Positions 1 through 8,347 of a stretch of 64,000 nt of DNA are shown here, one piece after another. Position 1 is the first letter of the stretch, and the number at the start of each line of letters is the position of its first letter. The notes beneath the pieces are model-generated. The model had not been told where the DNA came from, searched no databases, and saw nothing but the letters and a program-made list of their open reading frames with translations. Origin of the DNA: DHVE2 group archaeon (GTDB lineage: Archaea > Thermoplasmatota > Thermoplasmata > Thermoplasmatales > Aciduliprofundaceae). The translations under genes were made by a program, and so were the position numbers. The stretch is taken from assembly GCA_027023265.1 (NCBI GenBank), contig JALVVV010000049.1:1-64000 (forward strand). The letters run 5' to 3'.

Positions 1-287
1 CTCGGCCGGGGAGAAAATTCTCAGCGGTGGAGAAGAAAATTGCGGAGCTGTACCGACATGAAAGACTCGAAGATTACTACATCAAGGGCTACACCCACAG
101 CGTTGGAATGCTCATAGAAGAGCCGCCAATCACCACAATCGTAGTCTCTCACAGGTTCTGGGAGATAAAGAAGGACATGGTTCTGGCGATAATTCATCCT
201 CCTCTCATGCTTCCAGAGGGCGCAATAAAGCACGAGGACACGTTCATCGTCGGGGATGAGATGGAGAAGGTTACTGGAGTAGATTAG
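1..287 (+). CDS. C-terminal part of an unidentified protein (5' end outside window)
   Basis: The reading frame is open to the left edge. The codons before the internal GTG at 27 encode a sensible continuation (R-P-G-R-K-F-S-A-V-E), so the gene almost certainly begins upstream of the window. The visible 95 or so residues are soluble and mixed alpha/beta in character, with charged helices followed by hydrophobic strands around VVSHRFWEI and MVLAIIHPP. There is no membrane segment or cysteine motif. I do not recognise the family. It ends about 80 bases before the methylthiotransferase on the same strand. Confidence 0.6.
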   Translation, partial: RPGRKFSAVEKKIAELYRHERLEDYYIKGYTHSVGMLIEEPPITTIVVSHRFWEIKKDMVLAIIHPPLMLPEGAIKHEDTFIVGDEMEKVTGVD

Positions 288-368
288 CGACACCTCATAA
301 ATCAATGGCAAAATTAAATAAAAATTACCCCTGCAAAGATTTTTATTCTATGGCATATAGAGATTGCC

Positions 369-1571
369 GTGAAAGTGTACTACGAGCCGTACGGCTGCTC
401 TCAAAACATTGCAGAGACGGGTATGCTCGCAAGTTCCCTTGGTGAAATTGTGGAAGATCCGGAGGATGCGGATATTGTAGTGATAGGTACCTGCATAGTC
501 ATAGAGCACACGGAGCACAGAATGCTCAGACGCATAGAGGAATTGAAACGATACGGCAAGAAAGTGGTGGTTTACGGGTGCCTTCCTTCAGCGAGACGAG
601 AGGTTTTACCAGAGGGCGTAATCCCCGTCAGGACATGGGAACTGCCCCGAGCTCACGAAATCATCGGTACGGGCGATTCACCCATGAACCACATATTCAC
701 CATGGACCGGGTTGCCACGGTGCCAATTGCAAACGGTTGCCTTGGCTCATGCACGTACTGCATAACCCGCCTCGCTAGGGGCCGCGTGAGGAGCTTTGAC
801 CCGGAATGGATTAAAACCACGGTGAAAAAAGCTCTATCGCAGGGAATGAAAGAGATACGGCTCAGCTCCCAGGACACCGCCGCTTACGGGAGGGACATCG
901 GAATCAACCTTGCCGTGCTCCTCGACAATCTGACCGCCCTCGATTACGAGTTCAGAATCCGCGTTGGCATGATGGAGCCCAGGGAGACACTGGAGATACT
1001 TGACCCGTTGATATCATCTTACACCAGTTCGAAAGTTTACAAGTTTCTTCACCTGCCTGTACAGAGCGGAGATGATTACATTCTCAAAAGAATGAACCGA
1101 GGATATACCGTTGATGATTTCCTCGAAATAATCCGCGAATTTAAAAGCAAGATTCCTGACCTGCTGCTTTCCACTGACATCATCGTGGGTTTTCCGGGAG
1201 AGACCGATGATAGCATTGAGCGAACCAAGGAGCTTATCTCGCGAGTTAAGCCGGAAATTCTGAACATAACCCGATTTTCACCGCGTCCGAAGACTCCTGC
1301 ATACAGGTGGAAGCGCCCGTCCACGAATAACGTGAAAAGGTGGAGCAGGGAACTCTCGGAGCTGCACTTTTCAATTCTGAGGGAAATTAACAGAAAATAC
1401 CTTGGAAAACGTTTCACCGTGCTCGTGGCTCAGAAGGGAAAACGCGGTAACTACGTTGGAAGAACAGACGCGTACCGCCCTGTAATCCTGAAAACTGCCC
1501 GGCTCGGCGAGTTCCAGGAAGTTGAGGTTACCGATTACCGCGACACGTATCTAATCGGAGAGAACCCTTAA
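369..1571 (+). CDS. Archaeal MiaB/MtaB-like tRNA methylthiotransferase
   Basis: This is a radical-SAM methylthiotransferase of the archaeal/eukaryotic CDKAL1 (e-MtaB) group, expected to convert t6A37 to ms2t6A37 in tRNAs reading ANN codons. The N-terminal domain carries three conserved cysteines (C10, C42, C71) for the auxiliary iron-sulfur cluster. The radical SAM motif is C124-x3-C128-x2-C131 (GCLGSCTYC). The C-terminal 65 residues look like a TRAM RNA-binding domain. Length (400 residues) is normal. The start is a GTG at 369, and the mature sequence begins at the usual KVYYEPYGC strand. Family assignment is firm; the exact nucleoside is inferred from archaeal relatives. Confidence 0.93.
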   Translation: MKVYYEPYGCSQNIAETGMLASSLGEIVEDPEDADIVVIGTCIVIEHTEHRMLRRIEELKRYGKKVVVYGCLPSARREVLPEGVIPVRTWELPRAHEIIGTGDSPMNHIFTMDRVATVPIANGCLGSCTYCITRLARGRVRSFDPEWIKTTVKKALSQGMKEIRLSSQDTAAYGRDIGINLAVLLDNLTALDYEFRIRVGMMEPRETLEILDPLISSYTSSKVYKFLHLPVQSGDDYILKRMNRGYTVDDFLEIIREFKSKIPDLLLSTDIIVGFPGETDDSIERTKELISRVKPEILNITRFSPRPKTPAYRWKRPSTNNVKRWSRELSELHFSILREINRKYLGKRFTVLVAQKGKRGNYVGRTDAYRPVILKTARLGEFQEVEVTDYRDTYLIGENP

Positions 1572-2014
1572 TATCTTTCAAGAACGTAACTTCCGCGAGA
1601 TGTGCATATTTTTATTTTGTCTCCGCAGGATATCCTGATTTCCATGCCGGGCATCAACAGGATAGGTATGTCACCCCACAGCTCTTCCACCCTCACAATT
1701 TTTGAACTTTCTTCGCCGCAGTCTTCAGATGATTGACCTATCATATACCTTTCTCCTTCAATCTCCGCTGTCCATAGCCCATTTTCTCTTCTGAACAATA
1801 TCTCCATGGTGGATAATTTCGCGTAGCCGTCGTTGTCCCCAAGGTATTTTTTTCTGAAAAAGTACCAGCCATTGTCTTTTTTTGCAAGATAAAACTTTTC
1901 TTTTTCTTTATCAACTATTAGTAATGAGCCGCAAAAGGGACACACGCACATGGCAGAATCGCTTTTATCCCCCAATTCCGCAAAGCAGGTTGGACACTGC
2001 CACCCAAGCCTCAT
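1568..2014 (-). CDS. Small zinc-ribbon protein, function unknown
   Basis: A 148-residue soluble protein with an N-terminal zinc ribbon of two CxxC knuckles (CPTC and, 13 residues later, CVCPFCG), followed by a beta-rich region with WYFF and WTAEIEG strands. I do not recognise the rest. I place the start at the ATG at 2014, whose A-T-G-A overlaps the TGA stop of folP. This implies translational coupling, and a longer frame beginning at 2029 would run 18 bases into folP. The 3' end overlaps the convergent methylthiotransferase by four bases. Co-expression with folP is the only functional hint. Confidence 0.75.
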   Translation of the reverse strand: MRLGWQCPTCFAELGDKSDSAMCVCPFCGSLLIVDKEKEKFYLAKKDNGWYFFRKKYLGDNDGYAKLSTMEILFRRENGLWTAEIEGERYMIGQSSEDCGEESSKIVRVEELWGDIPILLMPGMEIRISCGDKIKICTSRGSYVLERY

Positions 2015-3189
2015 GCGAACGCACCCCATATCTCGTTTGCAATTTTCAGAGCCTGTGCATTTTCCATTACGTCATGCACCCGGAATATTTTTGCCCCGTT
2101 GATTAGCGCAATGGCGTTGCTCACCACCGTGCCAATTAATCTATCATTCACATCTGCATTCAGCACCTTACCTATGTAGCTTTTCCTAGAAACGCCCACT
2201 AAAAGAGGATAGCCAGCACATTTAAAACCTTCCAAGGATTTGAGAAGCATGAGGTTATCTTCAACGCGCTTTCCGAACCCTATTCCCGGGTCAAGTATTA
2301 TCTTCTTATCATCAATTCCCTTTTTTCTGGCAAACTCCACCCGCTCATTGAAAAACGATGATATTTCACCAACAACATCGCTGTAATTCGGGTTTAGCTG
2401 CATGTCTTTAGGCTGTCCTTTCATGTGCATTATCACCACCGCCGCATCGTACTCTTTCACAACCTCTGCCATTCCATCCGAGCGGAGCCCGTATATGTCG
2501 TTCACTATGCTCGCTCCCCTTTTAAGAGCCTCTTCCGCCACCTTTGGCTTGTAGGTATCTATGGACACGGGCACTTTTATCCCCTCGAGCTCTTCCAAAA
2601 CGGGCAATACCCTTTTAAGCTCTTCCTCCTCGCTAACCGGCTCAGAGAACGGCCGCGATGATTCACCTCCCACATCAATAATGTGAGCTCCTTCTTCTAT
2701 CATCTCGTGAGCACGCTCAACCGCAGCGTCAACCCTGTTGAACTTGCCTCCATCTGAGAAGGAGTCGGGTGTGACGTTAAGTATGCCCATTATCTTGTAG
2801 GGTTCCAGGCTTACAGTGCCAGAGGGTAGAGAAATTTCATACTCCTTATTCATGTTTTTAATGCAGTTTTCCAGCTCTTCGGCAATAATCGAGCCCTTGA
2901 ACGGCTGCCTCTTCATCTTGCTTATCAATATTTCAAACTGCCTCTTGGTCCCGAAGAGTATTGCAGGCGTTTTTTCGCAGCTCAGCGAAGCGGTGCACCA
3001 TGGCAAGGCGCACTCCATTCCTGCCGCAAGTGCTTCCTGTTTGAGAATTATTGCGCCCTTCAAAGGCACCTCATCAATTCTAATCTTGTAAAACTCACCC
3101 TTGTTTAGCATGATTTCTATTCCCTCATTGGTAACCCCTATTCTTTCCATCTCCGCTTCCAAATCCTTGACCATTCTGGCATTGAACAT
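2011..3189 (-). CDS. folP: Dihydropteroate synthase (archaeal type)
   Basis: A TIM-barrel pterin-binding enzyme of the DHPS family. It carries the hallmark ILNVTPDSFSDGG signature (about residue 134), followed by DVGGESSRP, SIDTYKP, ASIVNDIYG, MHMKGQP, the DPGIGFGK loop and a C-terminal RVHDV. The first 125 or so residues form an N-terminal domain, including a segment resembling the beginning of archaeal DHPS-like proteins, which makes the protein longer (392) than bacterial FolP (about 280). In archaea these proteins serve tetrahydrofolate or methanopterin-type cofactor synthesis. The bacterial reaction is pterin-CH2-PP plus pABA, and the archaeal aryl substrate is not certain. It is the first gene of a two-gene unit with the zinc-ribbon gene. 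Confidence 0.93.
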   Translation of the reverse strand: MFNARMVKDLEAEMERIGVTNEGIEIMLNKGEFYKIRIDEVPLKGAIILKQEALAAGMECALPWCTASLSCEKTPAILFGTKRQFEILISKMKRQPFKGSIIAEELENCIKNMNKEYEISLPSGTVSLEPYKIMGILNVTPDSFSDGGKFNRVDAAVERAHEMIEEGAHIIDVGGESSRPFSEPVSEEEELKRVLPVLEELEGIKVPVSIDTYKPKVAEEALKRGASIVNDIYGLRSDGMAEVVKEYDAAVVIMHMKGQPKDMQLNPNYSDVVGEISSFFNERVEFARKKGIDDKKIILDPGIGFGKRVEDNLMLLKSLEGFKCAGYPLLVGVSRKSYIGKVLNADVNDRLIGTVVSNAIALINGAKIFRVHDVMENAQALKIANEIWGAFA

Positions 3190-3213
3190 AAAAAGGAATA
3201 GAGACAGGGTGAT

Positions 3214-4041
3214 TTAACTTTTCCCTTTTATGTGCACGTCCAGCTGAGGGTACGGTATCTCAATCCCGCTTTCCCTGAACCTCTCCAAAATTTCGCGGGT
3301 TATCTCACCCATCACGGTCCAGTAATCCTCCGTTTTTGACCACGCTCTAAGCTGTATGCCTATTGCCGAATCGCCCAGCTGGGTGATGACAACATTAGGC
3401 GCAGGCTCATCCAATACCCGGGGATTTTCTTTCATTATTTTCATTGCAGTGCCTATTGCGCGGTTCAGGTCGGAAGAGTAAGATATTCCAACGCTCACAT
3501 CCACGCGCCGCACGGGTTTTTTAGTGTAGTTTATTATAGTGGCACCCCAGATTAACTTGTTAGGAATCATAATGTACTTGTTGTCTGGTGTGGTCAGCGT
3601 GGTGGACATTATTCCTACCGCCTCCAGTGCCCCCGACACCCCATTAACCTCGATGTAATCCCCTATTTCAAACGGTTTTAGCATTGCAAGCCAGAACCCG
3701 GAGAATATGTTTGTCATGGTGTCCTGCAACCCGAAACCCAAAATCAAACCTATAACCGCAGATAATCCTATAACGATGGCACTCACATCGATGTGCAGAA
3801 TCGGAAGCACCGCCAGCAGCACGAATACGAGCAGGATTGCTTTCAAAAACCGTGCCAGAAACTCTACCAGCAGATTCGGAAGCTTTGTCCTTTTTAAAGA
3901 TTTTTTAAAGGCCCATATTGCAATTACCACGACAACGTAACCTATCAAAAATGCCACTATGGCAATTATTATTTCAATAACAGATGCTCCTATGTAAGGC
4001 AAGGGAGTGTTCAAATTGTATCCAAAAATTGTAACGCTCAT
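3214..4041 (-). CDS. MscS-family small mechanosensitive channel
   Basis: A 275-residue integral membrane protein with the standard MscS layout: three transmembrane helices in the first 125 residues, the last being the pore-lining glycine/alanine-rich TM3 (IGLSAVIGLILGFGLQDT), then the beta domain (GDYIEVNGVSGALEAVGIMSTTL) and the alpha/beta vestibule (VDVSVGISYSSDLNRA). It should act as an osmotic safety valve in the cytoplasmic membrane. The start ATG lies at 4041. The promoter region is shared with the divergent KaiC-like gene, whose real start I place further right. Confidence 0.93.
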   Translation of the reverse strand: MSVTIFGYNLNTPLPYIGASVIEIIIAIVAFLIGYVVVVIAIWAFKKSLKRTKLPNLLVEFLARFLKAILLVFVLLAVLPILHIDVSAIVIGLSAVIGLILGFGLQDTMTNIFSGFWLAMLKPFEIGDYIEVNGVSGALEAVGIMSTTLTTPDNKYIMIPNKLIWGATIINYTKKPVRRVDVSVGISYSSDLNRAIGTAMKIMKENPRVLDEPAPNVVITQLGDSAIGIQLRAWSKTEDYWTVMGEITREILERFRESGIEIPYPQLDVHIKGKS

Positions 4042-4150
4042 GAGATTATGTAATTACCGCTCATATAAAATGATTTCTGATAAAATTATTGGTATGATGT
4101 GTCACGGCACAGAAAAGTTATTAAACGAGAACTCTTATTTATCCTGCGTG

Positions 4151-4900
4151 ATGAACGTTGCCTCTCTGGGCGTGAAAAACCTGGACGAATTTGTTCCCGG
4201 TGTCGGTGCTACGTCTCTCAATCTGGTTTATGGACCCCCGGGGATAGGAAAGACCATACTTGCAATGCAGTTTTTAGCGCATGGCGCCCGCAGGGGGGAA
4301 AATGTACTTTATATTTCCCTTGACGAGTCCGCTGAAGACGTGCGCAGCGATTTTGATAGCATGGACATATTCATAGACGAGCTCTACGTGTTTGACGCAG
4401 TACCCCTTACAGCGGGAAAAGCAGAGGTCAAGCCTGTGAGAGAGGTCACTCCCATAACCAAGCTCTCGAGAATGAAAGATATTGGCAAGAAGAAAACCCT
4501 GTTTGAAGCGGACATTCTCTCCCTAAAATCAACTCTGAAAAACGTTTTTGACAGGATAAAATTCGACAGGGTTGTTGTGGACTCCATAACTGCCCTGAGA
4601 TACTTCTACATGAGGGGCATAATCCCGGATTCAGGCGTTCACGCATTCATTAGATTTCTTCTCACCAACTCCAACGCTGCGGTGATGATTACCGCCCTGG
4701 ACTTCGACGAGCTGCTTTTAGAAAAGTCCATAGTGGATAGTGTGTTTCGCCTGGAGAGAGACAGGAACAACATCAATCTAATCGTGGAAAAATCCATGGT
4801 GAACTGCGCCCTTGACTTTGTCCCGCTATCACTAACAAAAAGCGGTTTCTCTGTGGATGAAAAATTCTACTTCAAGTATGTGAAAGGGAGGAGTAAGTGA
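4151..4900 (+). CDS. KaiC/RadA-like RecA-superfamily ATPase (first of a tandem pair)
   Basis: A single-domain ATPase of about 249 residues. It has a Walker A motif (YGPPGIGKT), a FLAHGARRGENVLYISLDE strand-turn typical of KaiC-like proteins, and a Walker B-like segment (RVVVDSITAL). I start at the ATG at 4151 because this gives an N-terminus (VASLGVKNLDEFVPG) matching the next gene and other KaiC domains. The frame is open to 4007, but that would overlap the divergent mscS gene. Archaeal KaiC-like ATPases are often linked to signalling or motility, but the specific job is unknown. The stop overlaps the next start (TGA/ATG at 4900), so the two are translationally coupled. Confidence 0.85.
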   Translation: MNVASLGVKNLDEFVPGVGATSLNLVYGPPGIGKTILAMQFLAHGARRGENVLYISLDESAEDVRSDFDSMDIFIDELYVFDAVPLTAGKAEVKPVREVTPITKLSRMKDIGKKKTLFEADILSLKSTLKNVFDRIKFDRVVVDSITALRYFYMRGIIPDSGVHAFIRFLLTNSNAAVMITALDFDELLLEKSIVDSVFRLERDRNNINLIVEKSMVNCALDFVPLSLTKSGFSVDEKFYFKYVKGRSK

Positions 4901-5628
4901 TGAGGGCAAAGTTTGGTGTTATGGGTCTGGATAAGATGCTGAACGGAGGTCTGTTAGAAGGGCGCGTTTACCTCTTGGTAGGTGATACTGGTGCCGGGAA
5001 GACCCTTCTGTCCCTGCGATTTCTACTCGAGGGCTTGATGAACGATGAAAACTGCCTTTACATTGCAGTGGACAAACCCCCGTCTCTGACCTTACAGGCA
5101 GCCATGCTCGGATTCGGATGGAACCTGAGTCAGCTGAGAATAATGGACGCTGTGCCCAGCGAAACACTTTACTCCACAACCCCGTCAATAAGGGACATCA
5201 CTGCCAAGGGAGAAATAACGCGGGCGCAGGAGGGAAAGAAGAAAACGGAAACTGGAGAATTGAGCGTTGAAGGATTGAGCATAAAGCTGTTAGATAACAT
5301 GAAGAGCACGAGGTACCAACGCATTGTTTTAGATTCCATAAGCATATTCAAAATGTTCGCTGTTGAGGAGGACAAAGCTTTAATGGGTGTGCACAAGCTG
5401 TTTAACTTTTTGAGGCAAACAAGGGCCACCACTATAATTACATCTTCTACAAAGGGGGATTTGAGAGCAGAGTACCTTTTAAGCTCGGGTGTAATTGAAA
5501 TCGAGAAAGAGATGACGTCCAAGGGATTTGAAAGATACATAAGGATTACGAAGATGCGCGGTACAGATTACGACGCAAGGAAAAAGAGGATGTACATCAC
5601 GGAGGATGGAATTTTCGTGTTGAGATGA
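4900..5628 (+). CDS. KaiC-like RecA-superfamily ATPase (second of pair)
   Basis: A paralogue of the preceding gene (242 residues). It begins MRAKFGVMGLDKMLNGG, then Walker A GDTGAGKT, the FLLEGLMNDENCLYIAVDKP turn, and Walker B RIVLDSISIFKMF. Both proteins carry a similar inserted charged segment between residues about 85 and 120 (SIRDITAKGE / VREVTPITK), suggesting they arose by duplication and may form a hetero-oligomer. The chosen ATG at 4900 shares a base with the stop of the upstream gene. A GTG at 4897 is the alternative. No partner kinase or chemoreceptor lies next to the pair. Confidence 0.87.
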   Translation: MRAKFGVMGLDKMLNGGLLEGRVYLLVGDTGAGKTLLSLRFLLEGLMNDENCLYIAVDKPPSLTLQAAMLGFGWNLSQLRIMDAVPSETLYSTTPSIRDITAKGEITRAQEGKKKTETGELSVEGLSIKLLDNMKSTRYQRIVLDSISIFKMFAVEEDKALMGVHKLFNFLRQTRATTIITSSTKGDLRAEYLLSSGVIEIEKEMTSKGFERYIRITKMRGTDYDARKKRMYITEDGIFVLR

Positions 5629-5661
5629 AAGTTTATATACTTAGCAATATATATTCTTTTG

Positions 5662-6054
5662 ATGAGTTATCGCATACCCGGAGACGATGAAGTAAGAGAG
5701 ATGATACTCAAGGTAATGCAGGTAAATAGAATTGTTGAGTCACAGGCCCAGCTTTTGAGGGAGGTGCTGGAGCATCTCAGGGTTAGAAATCCGGAGTACA
5801 AGCTCACCGGTAAAAGGGTGAGAAGAATAGCCTTGACAATCCCTGAAATAAAGGTAGAGATAAGATGCAAGGAGACCGACGAAGAGGTAACTGAAATGAA
5901 AAAATGCCCCGTTTGCGGTAGCAAGATGGAGCGCTTAGAAAATCTCACTTTGGAAGGAAGAAAAATAACAGTGGGATTCAGATGTACCTTTTGCCCATAC
6001 TGGACAGGTAAAAAACTCAGAGTGCCAACACGATACTTGTTCAGGATACGTTAG
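5662..6054 (+). CDS. Small zinc-ribbon protein downstream of KaiC-like pair
   Basis: A 130-residue protein. The N-terminal half (residues 1-75) is an amphipathic helical and beta region (EVREMILKVMQVNRIVESQAQLLREVLEHL). The C-terminal half is a zinc ribbon: CPVCGSKM, then about 22 residues later CTFCPYW. I do not recognise a named family. TATA-like sequence (gtttatatac) at 5630-5639 sits about 25 bases before the ATG at 5662, so it may have its own leaderless transcript, though it lies only 33 bases after the ATPase gene. The 3' end overlaps the convergent gene by four bases. Confidence 0.75.
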   Translation: MSYRIPGDDEVREMILKVMQVNRIVESQAQLLREVLEHLRVRNPEYKLTGKRVRRIALTIPEIKVEIRCKETDEEVTEMKKCPVCGSKMERLENLTLEGRKITVGFRCTFCPYWTGKKLRVPTRYLFRIR

Positions 6055-6254
6055 ACCCAGCCAACGCGTTCAAGCTCCCTCTCTTTCTTTGTTTTCTTTT
6101 TAAATTCCTTGTAATGCTTTTTGCAAAGATGCACCTTGCTTGCGTTTCCCTTCAGGTTAAAAATCTTTTCGGCTTTTTTCCTAGCCACAGTTTTAACCGC
6201 CTCTTCCTCGCACCCTACCACATCACATGTTTTTTTATCTTTTTTATCGCTCAT
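6051..6254 (-). CDS. Small lysine-rich zinc-binding protein
   Basis: A 67-residue basic protein with a likely single zinc site, C-x4-C (CDVVGC) followed some 30 residues later by LCKKHY. The C-terminal half is almost entirely lysine and glutamate (YKEFKKKTKKERELE). I do not recognise a named family; such small C2CH proteins are common in archaea and could bind nucleic acid. The promoter is unusual: a TATA box (attttaaaat) about 25 bases upstream is flanked by perfect 8-bp inverted repeats (separate entry), suggesting control by a dimeric regulator. Confidence 0.72.
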   Translation of the reverse strand: MSDKKDKKTCDVVGCEEEAVKTVARKKAEKIFNLKGNASKVHLCKKHYKEFKKKTKKERELERVGWV

Positions 6255-6259
6255 GGGGG

Positions 6260-6297
6260 GTAATCTCCTTGAACATTTTAAAATTTTTTGAGATTAC
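6260..6297 (-). promoter_or_regulatory. Inverted repeat flanking the promoter of the small zinc protein
   Basis: Two perfect 8-bp arms, gtaatctc (6260-6267) and gagattac (6290-6297), enclose a 22-base A+T-rich stretch that contains the TATA box of the gene starting at 6254. The arms therefore sit at about -6 and -36 from the start codon, bracketing the pre-initiation complex footprint. This geometry suits a repressor operator, but no regulator is identified. The alternative is a long-loop hairpin. Confidence 0.45.
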
Positions 6298-6394
6298 ACG
6301 GGCATAACTTGTGAAATTGAGGAAACGAGAAAGAAAAGGATTGAATACTCGGCCACCATCTTCATTTTTAACTTTCACGCAGATTCCGAGGTCA

Positions 6395-7021
6395 CTACTC
6401 TATCTCCGACAGAATTCTTAAGACTGCATTTTCAGGGTCACTTGCATTGTATATGCTTCTTCCAACAATTATGTAATCTGCACCAGCCTCTATTGCAGTC
6501 CTTGCCTTTCCCCCCTGAGCGCCAACCCCTGGAGATAGTATGAGCATATCACCAGCTATTTTCCTTATTTCTCTCAATCTCTCTGGCCTTGTGGCAGGGG
6601 CAATTATTCCACGTGCTCCTTCTTCTCTCGCAATTTTCACCATTTTTTCGGCGTTTTCCTGCATAAAATCCAGCGCACCGGGATGCGACATTTCAGTAAC
6701 CACAAAAACATCCATTCCCTGTGCTTCTTCAATTGCAGCACGCACGGAATCTCGCCCCACAAAAGAATGCACAATTATCCCGGAAGCCCCGTATTTTTTC
6801 GCGGTTTTTACAATTAAACGCGTGGTGTTGGGTATATCCGCAACCTTGAAATCACAAATTACCCTCGAATGTTCTGAAATCTCACTCACTATTCCCATTC
6901 CCGCGTTCATCACCAGAGGCCAGCCGATTTTAATTGCGTGAAGATGCTCAGCGGTTTTTCTTGCTATTTCAAGCGCCTTCTCCCTATCCAACACGTCCAA
7001 CGCAAGGATTAACCTGGACAT
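6395..7021 (-). CDS. pyrF: Orotidine 5'-phosphate decarboxylase
   Basis: It catalyses the last step of UMP synthesis. A 208-residue TIM barrel with ILALDVLDREKAL at the first strand, the catalytic tetrad region DFKVADIPNTT (K and both D conserved in the D-x-K-x2-D pattern), HSFVGRDSV, the SPGVGAQGG phosphate loop and GADYIIVGRSIY at the C-terminus. I start at the ATG at 7021 (MSRLILALD), which matches the family N-terminus. A frame open to 7042 only adds seven residues. Single-gene unit. Confidence 0.95.
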   Translation of the reverse strand: MSRLILALDVLDREKALEIARKTAEHLHAIKIGWPLVMNAGMGIVSEISEHSRVICDFKVADIPNTTRLIVKTAKKYGASGIIVHSFVGRDSVRAAIEEAQGMDVFVVTEMSHPGALDFMQENAEKMVKIAREEGARGIIAPATRPERLREIRKIAGDMLILSPGVGAQGGKARTAIEAGADYIIVGRSIYNASDPENAVLRILSEIE

Positions 7022-7125
7022 AGTACAGTATGGCAGTGACATTGATTAAGCTTTTCACTGATTTTCATTAAGAGAACGAAAATTTATGATTCCTCAACAA
7101 AAATAAAACATAAAAATTAGTAAAG

Positions 7126-7575
7126 CTACTCTTTCAAGAGTTTTTCTTCAATGTCCTTTATTATTTTCTCTGCAATCTCCTTCATTTTTGCCTCATCAAA
7201 ATCAGGACCCTTGTTCTTAGGCAATCCAAAATCCTCGTCCAGAGCATAACTCAAATCAACTTTCAGTCCCGCTTTTTCAAATGTCTTTTTAAGACACCTG
7301 TCTTTGCAGCCATCAATGACAACATTGAAGTCGTCGTGAAGGAGAACCTGAGTGGGCCCTTCTACCTCTGGATACAAGGCCAGGGGACATCTCATGAACG
7401 CGTTTGGTATCTTTTTAACTATTTCCCTCGCTATGAACCCGGTCATCTGTCCGATATCTGAGCTTCCAAAGCAGCCATTCACACTAATGGTCTTTCCAAA
7501 TTTCTCGTGCTGTGTTATTATTGTTTTCCTCGCCGAGTCCGTTTTTATTTCTGCTATTGGCTTTTTCGATATCAT
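7126..7575 (-). CDS. DGC-domain putative zinc-binding protein
   Basis: A 149-residue protein with conserved cysteines typical of the DGC domain family: C35 (SVNGCFGSSDIGQMTG), C63 (FMRCPLALYPEVEGPTQ) and the eponymous DGC in VVIDGCKDRCLKK (about residue 88). The family is thought to bind zinc or another metal and its function is not established. The C-terminal third is a charged helix. Upstream (7587-7602) lies a perfect A+T-rich palindrome with ttcaaa/tttgaa arms in the promoter position. Confidence 0.8.
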   Translation of the reverse strand: MISKKPIAEIKTDSARKTIITQHEKFGKTISVNGCFGSSDIGQMTGFIAREIVKKIPNAFMRCPLALYPEVEGPTQVLLHDDFNVVIDGCKDRCLKKTFEKAGLKVDLSYALDEDFGLPKNKGPDFDEAKMKEIAEKIIKDIEEKLLKE

Positions 7576-7756
7576 AACATCACCATTTCAAATTTTTTTG
7601 AATTAACGTTCACAGGAAGTAGTTATCATTCATAAATCTTGTCTTCTTCTTTTAAAATTACAATACACATCTTTTAGCTTTAATCTTAAAAAAACAGGAA
7701 AAGTATGTGAAAATATACAGCCAAAAACTAAAAACCATCGCTGCCATGCCCGGAGC

Positions 7757-8317
7757 ATGTGGCAAGAGATATCAAAATTCGGTCGCAAGCTGGTGGAGCA
7801 GGGCCTTGTTAGCTCCCATTTTGGAAACATAAGCGTGCGCGTGGGGGATTACATGTACATAACCCGCTCCGGCTCCATGCTTGACGAGATAACCAAGGAT
7901 GACGTGGTCAGAGTTTCGATATACAAGCCCACCTCGCTGGATTTAATTGCCTCATCGGAAGTCACGGCTCACCGTGAAATTTACAAAAACACTTCTGCCC
8001 TCGCAATAATTCACGACCACTCACCATTTGCCGTGGTAGAATCGCTATTGCACAGGGACATGGGCCTGGATAGAATAACGCCAATTGACTCAGAAGGTTC
8101 GTATTTTCTCCACGACATACCCATTGTAGATGGCGGCATAGGCACTGAGAAACTTGCAAATAATCTTGCCAAAGCGCTGGGCGATAGGAAGGCGGCGGTT
8201 GTTTACTCCCACGGTGTGTTTGCAAGGGGAAGCATTTTGGAGGAAGCGTACGTGGTTGCGAGCATGGTTGAGCACTCGTGCAAGATGATGTACTATTACG
8301 AGCTTGCGAGAAAATGA
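7757..8317 (+). CDS. Class II aldolase/adducin family protein (FucA-like)
   Basis: A 186-residue zinc-dependent aldolase related to L-fuculose-1-phosphate aldolase. Visible active-site features are SHFGNIS (phosphate binding), TRSGSML, the catalytic acid E68 in SSEVTAH, zinc ligands H86 and H88 (HDH), and H152 in YSHGVFARG. Archaeal members act on DHAP plus lactaldehyde-type substrates in several pathways (deoxysugar or 5'-deoxyadenosine salvage), and the true substrate cannot be read from sequence. The start ATG at 7757 has an upstream ggag at a short spacing. Confidence 0.88.
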   Translation: MWQEISKFGRKLVEQGLVSSHFGNISVRVGDYMYITRSGSMLDEITKDDVVRVSIYKPTSLDLIASSEVTAHREIYKNTSALAIIHDHSPFAVVESLLHRDMGLDRITPIDSEGSYFLHDIPIVDGGIGTEKLANNLAKALGDRKAAVVYSHGVFARGSILEEAYVVASMVEHSCKMMYYYELARK

Positions 8318-8347
8318 TAAAATTATTTATTTTTTAATAGCACGGGA

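Noticed and set aside
4007-4150. Upstream extension of the first KaiC-like gene
   Set aside because: It overlaps the divergent mscS start, and its residues do not resemble the KaiC family; the start at 4151 aligns with the paralogue.
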